This document shows, piece by piece, positions 61,426 through 64,000 of a DNA stretch of 64,000 nt. The notes beneath the pieces are model-generated. The model saw nothing but the letters and a program-made list of their open reading frames with translations. It did no database searches and had not been told where the DNA came from. The stretch spans positions 62,001 through 126,000 of the forward strand of contig SVOS01000003.1 of assembly GCA_015066245.1 (NCBI GenBank), given 5' to 3'. The position numbers and the translations under genes were made by a program. This DNA is from Oscillospiraceae bacterium (GTDB lineage Bacteria > Bacillota > Clostridia > Oscillospirales > Acutalibacteraceae). The number at the start of each line of letters is the position of its first letter. Position 1 is the first letter of the stretch.

Positions 61426-62033
61426 GTAAAGGTTTTTATTCTGTATTAGTAGCTATTCTCAGATTCCCATTGTTTTTGTACTTCAGGTATAAGCTCATAA
61501 ACAAGAACAATATTCCCAAAGAGGGCAGATATATAATTGCCGCAAACCATATCTCAGGCCCTGACTGTATCTTTGTAGGACTCGGTCAGAAACGCTGCAT
61601 CCGTTTTATGGCAAAGGCAGAGCTTTTTGACAACAAGCTTCTTGCATGGTTCTTCACAAAAATGGGAGCTTTCCCCGTTAACCGCGGAAAAGGTGACACA
61701 AGCGCTATTGAGAATGCAAAGGAAATGGTTGAAAACGGCGAGGTGCTTGGTATTTTTATCGAAGGCACCCGTTCCAAAACCGGTGAATTCTTAAAGCCCA
61801 AAAGCGGCGCAGTTATGATTGCTCATCAGATGAATTGCAAAATCATTCCTTGTGCTATAAGCTGCAAGGGCCTTAAAGCAAGCTTCTGGAGAAGAAAGTA
61901 TGTTCATTTCGGTGACCCTGTTACATGTGAAGAGCTTGGAATTACCAAAGCCTCTCCAAGAGAGTACAGAGACGCTTCCAGAAAGCTTATGGATATTTTT
62001 GCCGAGTTAAGAAAGCAGGATATAGGATGCTGA
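61422..62033 (+). CDS. plsC: 1-acyl-sn-glycerol-3-phosphate acyltransferase
   Basis: Adds the second acyl chain in phosphatidic acid synthesis; membrane-associated. 203 residues, GTG start overlapping cmk. HX4D motif in IIAANHISGPDCIFVG, FPVNRGKGDTSAIE, and IFIEGTRSKTGEFLKPKSGAVMIAH. An N-terminal hydrophobic segment. Part of the cmk-plsC-ispH/rpsA cluster, standard in clostridia; it overlaps ispH by seven bases. Confidence 0.97.
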   Translation: MSKGFYSVLVAILRFPLFLYFRYKLINKNNIPKEGRYIIAANHISGPDCIFVGLGQKRCIRFMAKAELFDNKLLAWFFTKMGAFPVNRGKGDTSAIENAKEMVENGEVLGIFIEGTRSKTGEFLKPKSGAVMIAHQMNCKIIPCAISCKGLKASFWRRKYVHFGDPVTCEELGITKASPREYRDASRKLMDIFAELRKQDIGC

Positions 62034-64000
62034 TTAAACTTGCAGATACAGCAGGCTTTTGTTTCGGTGTAAACAGAGCCATAGATATGGTTGAAAACCT
62101 GCTCTCACAGGGCAAAAAGGTTGCTACTCTCGGTCCCATAATCAATAATAGTGAGGTTGTTAACGACCTGGCAGACAGGGGTGCACCTTTTGTAAACAGT
62201 CCTGACGAAGTTAACAAAGATACTATGCTTGTTATCCGTTCTCATGGTGTAGCTGAGAGTGTTTTGAATCAAATCAAAGAACTTGATATTGAATATGCAG
62301 ATGCAACTTGCCCCTTTGTTCGTAAAATTCACAAAATCGTGAAAGAAGCAGGACAAAACGGCAGCACTGTAATTATTGCAGGTGACAGTAACCATCCCGA
62401 GGTCAAAGGTATTATCGGTCATACCGAAGGAGAGGCATATACATTCAAAAATGAAGAAGAGCTCATAAATCTTCTGAGTATAATTCCAAAAGAGAAATTA
62501 GAGAATGTTACTTTTGCCGCACAGACCACATTTGACCAAAAAGAATGGAAAAAATGTCTGAAATTCATAAAAAAAGTCTGTACAAATGCAAAAATATTTG
62601 ATACAATATGTAGTGCTACGTACAGTAGGCAGGCGGAGGCCGAAAATCTGGCAAAGTCCTCTGATCTGATGATAATTGTCGGAGACACCAAAAGCTCTAA
62701 TACCTCAAAGCTTTATGAGATAGCAAAGCGAAACTGTCCCGATACATTATGGATTCAGACTGCAAGTGACCTTTTGGCGGAAAGACTAAGCAATGCCCGC
62801 TTAATTGGCGTAACTGCCGGTGCATCAACTCCGGCAAGGATTATAAAGGAGGTACTGGATAAAATGGAAGAAATGACAAAATCCGGTGTAACAATCGACA
62901 TGGAAGAAAATTTTGAGGCTCTTTTGGAGGAGAATCTCAAAAGCTTAAATACAAACGAGAGGGTAATGGGTACTGTTATCAGCATGACTCCCACAGAGGT
63001 ATATGTTGATGTTGGCAGAAAGCAGTCAGGTTTTATTCCTGTTGACGAGCTTTCCGCTACTCCTGTAAATCATCCCAGCGAGATTTGCAAAGTTGGCGAT
63101 GAGATGGAGCTTCTTATTATGAAGACCAACGACGTTGAAGGTACAATCATGCTTTCAAAGCGCAGAGTTGACTCCAAGAAGTACTGGGAGCAGCTTGAGC
63201 AGATTGCTGAGGATAAGACTGTTATCACAGGTAAGGTAACAGAGGTTGTTAACGGCGGCGTTATCGTAGTAGCTATGGAAAACCGCGTGTTCGTTCCTGC
63301 TTCTCAGGCAACACTTAACCGCACAGAGGATCTCTCAGTTCTTCTCGGTGAAACTGTAGACCTCAGAATTCTTGAGGCTTCACAGCGCGGCAGAAGAAAG
63401 AAGTTAGTTGGTTCTATCCGTTCCGTACTTCTCGATCAGAGAAGCGAGCAGAAGGCTGCTTTCTGGGAGAATGTTAAGACTGGCGACATTTACACAGGTG
63501 TTGTTAAGTCCCTCACATCTTACGGTGCTTTTGTTGACCTCGGCGGCGTATTCGGTATGATTCACATTTCCGAGCTTTCCTGGTCCAGAATCAAGCATCC
63601 TTCTGAGGTTGTAAACGTTGGCGATACTGTTGAAGTTTACATCAAGGACATCAATACAGAGACAAACAAGATTTCTCTCGGCTTCAAGAAGGCTGAGGAC
63701 AATCCTTGGGAGATTCTTAAGAGAGATTATCCCGAAGGCACAGTTGTTAAGGCTAAGATTGCTGGTCTTACAACATTCGGTGCTTTTGCTACAATCATCC
63801 CCGGTATCGACGGTCTTATCCACATTTCTCAGCTTTCCAACAAGCGTGTTGAGAAGCCCCAGGATGTTGTTAAGGTTGGCGACGAGGTTGAGGCAAAGAT
63901 TGTTGCTATCGAGTTTGACAAGAAGCGCGTAAGCCTTTCTATGGCTGCTCTTATCGAAGACGAGGAGCCCGCTGAAGAAGTAGCTGCTGAAGAAGCTGCT
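62027..64000 (+). CDS. ispH: IspH-ribosomal protein S1 fusion (3' end outside window)
   Basis: Bifunctional protein known in clostridia. The frame is open from ATG 62027, with AGGA upstream, to the right edge. Residues 1-279 are HMBPP reductase, last step of the MEP pathway; cluster Cys12 (GFCFGVNRA), Cys95 (DATCPFVRK) and Cys195 (TICSATYSRQ), plus AAQTTFDQ. From about residue 290 come four S1 RNA-binding repeats (start motifs NERVMGTVISM, ITGKVTEVVNGG, GDIYTGVVKSLTSYGAF and GTVVKAKIAGLTTFGAF), then an acidic Ala/Glu tail that is cut off. S1 recruits mRNA to the 30S subunit. An internal AAAGGAGG with ATG 62864 lies at the domain junction. Confidence 0.97.
   Translation, partial: MLIKLADTAGFCFGVNRAIDMVENLLSQGKKVATLGPIINNSEVVNDLADRGAPFVNSPDEVNKDTMLVIRSHGVAESVLNQIKELDIEYADATCPFVRKIHKIVKEAGQNGSTVIIAGDSNHPEVKGIIGHTEGEAYTFKNEEELINLLSIIPKEKLENVTFAAQTTFDQKEWKKCLKFIKKVCTNAKIFDTICSATYSRQAEAENLAKSSDLMIIVGDTKSSNTSKLYEIAKRNCPDTLWIQTASDLLAERLSNARLIGVTAGASTPARIIKEVLDKMEEMTKSGVTIDMEENFEALLEENLKSLNTNERVMGTVISMTPTEVYVDVGRKQSGFIPVDELSATPVNHPSEICKVGDEMELLIMKTNDVEGTIMLSKRRVDSKKYWEQLEQIAEDKTVITGKVTEVVNGGVIVVAMENRVFVPASQATLNRTEDLSVLLGETVDLRILEASQRGRRKKLVGSIRSVLLDQRSEQKAAFWENVKTGDIYTGVVKSLTSYGAFVDLGGVFGMIHISELSWSRIKHPSEVVNVGDTVEVYIKDINTETNKISLGFKKAEDNPWEILKRDYPEGTVVKAKIAGLTTFGAFATIIPGIDGLIHISQLSNKRVEKPQDVVKVGDEVEAKIVAIEFDKKRVSLSMAALIEDEEPAEEVAAEEAA
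62845..62866 (+). promoter_or_regulatory. Internal ribosome-binding site at the IspH/S1 junction
   Basis: AAAGGAGG (62845-62852) with an in-frame ATG at 62864 (residue 280). The spacing of eleven bases is slightly long. It falls exactly between the two domains, so a free S1-like product could be made. Confidence 0.5.

Noticed and set aside
62864-64000. Separate rpsA gene instead of a fusion
   Set aside because: The frame is continuous from IspH with no stop, and the fusion is known in clostridia. An additional internal start is kept as a finding.

Overview
The window looks like a chromosomal segment of a low-to-moderate G+C, Gram-positive, spore-forming anaerobe of the class Clostridia, most likely the Ruminococcus/Oscillospiraceae branch. 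The evidence is the clostridial PolC gene order, the IspH-ribosomal protein S1 fusion, sporulation-type genes (YlmC/YmxH and SleB-like), FMN and THF riboswitches in front of ECF S-components, and a secreted pullulanase carrying a dockerin and a starch-binding module, as in the starch-degrading amylosome of Ruminococcus bromii. The species assignment is inference. I saw no phage, insertion sequence, CRISPR array, tRNA or rRNA. Nearly all the sequence is housekeeping backbone on both strands.

Layout. 1-6.4 kb: thrS (5' end outside the window), a membrane-anchored VanY-like protein that has lost its zinc ligands, rpmE, a YigZ-family protein, then dnaG-rpoD-metallopeptidase. 6.4-13.5 kb: LysM protein, enolase, and two tandem type I pullulanases, one cytoplasmic and one secreted and multidomain. 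13.5-16.1 kb (minus): two vitamin-uptake units, FMN riboswitch-ribU and THF riboswitch-folT-2-hydroxyacid dehydrogenase. 16.1-20.3 kb (minus): PepV-like dipeptidase, membrane protein, glycosyltransferase and LicD in one tight operon. 20.4-25.2 kb: YfbR nucleotidase, LCP ligase, two unknown membrane proteins, YmxH, and a SleB-like hydrolase behind a long structured leader of unknown class.

25.3-43.1 kb is the classic run rpsB-tsf / pyrH-frr-uppS-cdsA-dxr-rseP-ispG-polC, then an AI-2E-family transporter, mtaB, a glycosylhydrolase-like protein, DUF1294 and an RluA-type synthase. 43.1-47.2 kb holds TIGR04086, yajC, tgt, a membrane XRE/zinc-ribbon regulator and queA. 47.2-50.3 kb is asd-dapA-dapB for lysine and diaminopimelate synthesis. 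50.3-53.9 kb holds a DUF3343/class V aminotransferase pair and cdaA-cdaR (c-di-AMP). 53.9-58.5 kb contains a GNAT, a zinc-ribbon/pseudokinase/PASTA membrane protein, a second XRE regulator, a histidine phosphatase and a CpsB-type PHP phosphatase. 58.6-64 kb is a MurR/RpiR regulator, a BaiN-like flavoprotein, cmk, plsC and the ispH-rpsA fusion, which runs off the right edge.

The genes link translation (thrS, rpsB, tsf, frr, rpmE, rpsA, tRNA modification), replication and transcription (dnaG, rpoD, polC), envelope building (uppS, cdsA, plsC, dap genes, LCP, PASTA pseudokinase, c-di-AMP) and isoprenoid synthesis (dxr, ispG, ispH). The parts most worth a second look are two catalytically degenerate envelope proteins, the tandem pullulanases, the unknown leader RNA before the SleB-like gene, two terminator hairpins whose 3' arms hold the next gene's Shine-Dalgarno sequence, and an internal ribosome-binding site between the IspH and S1 parts of the fusion.
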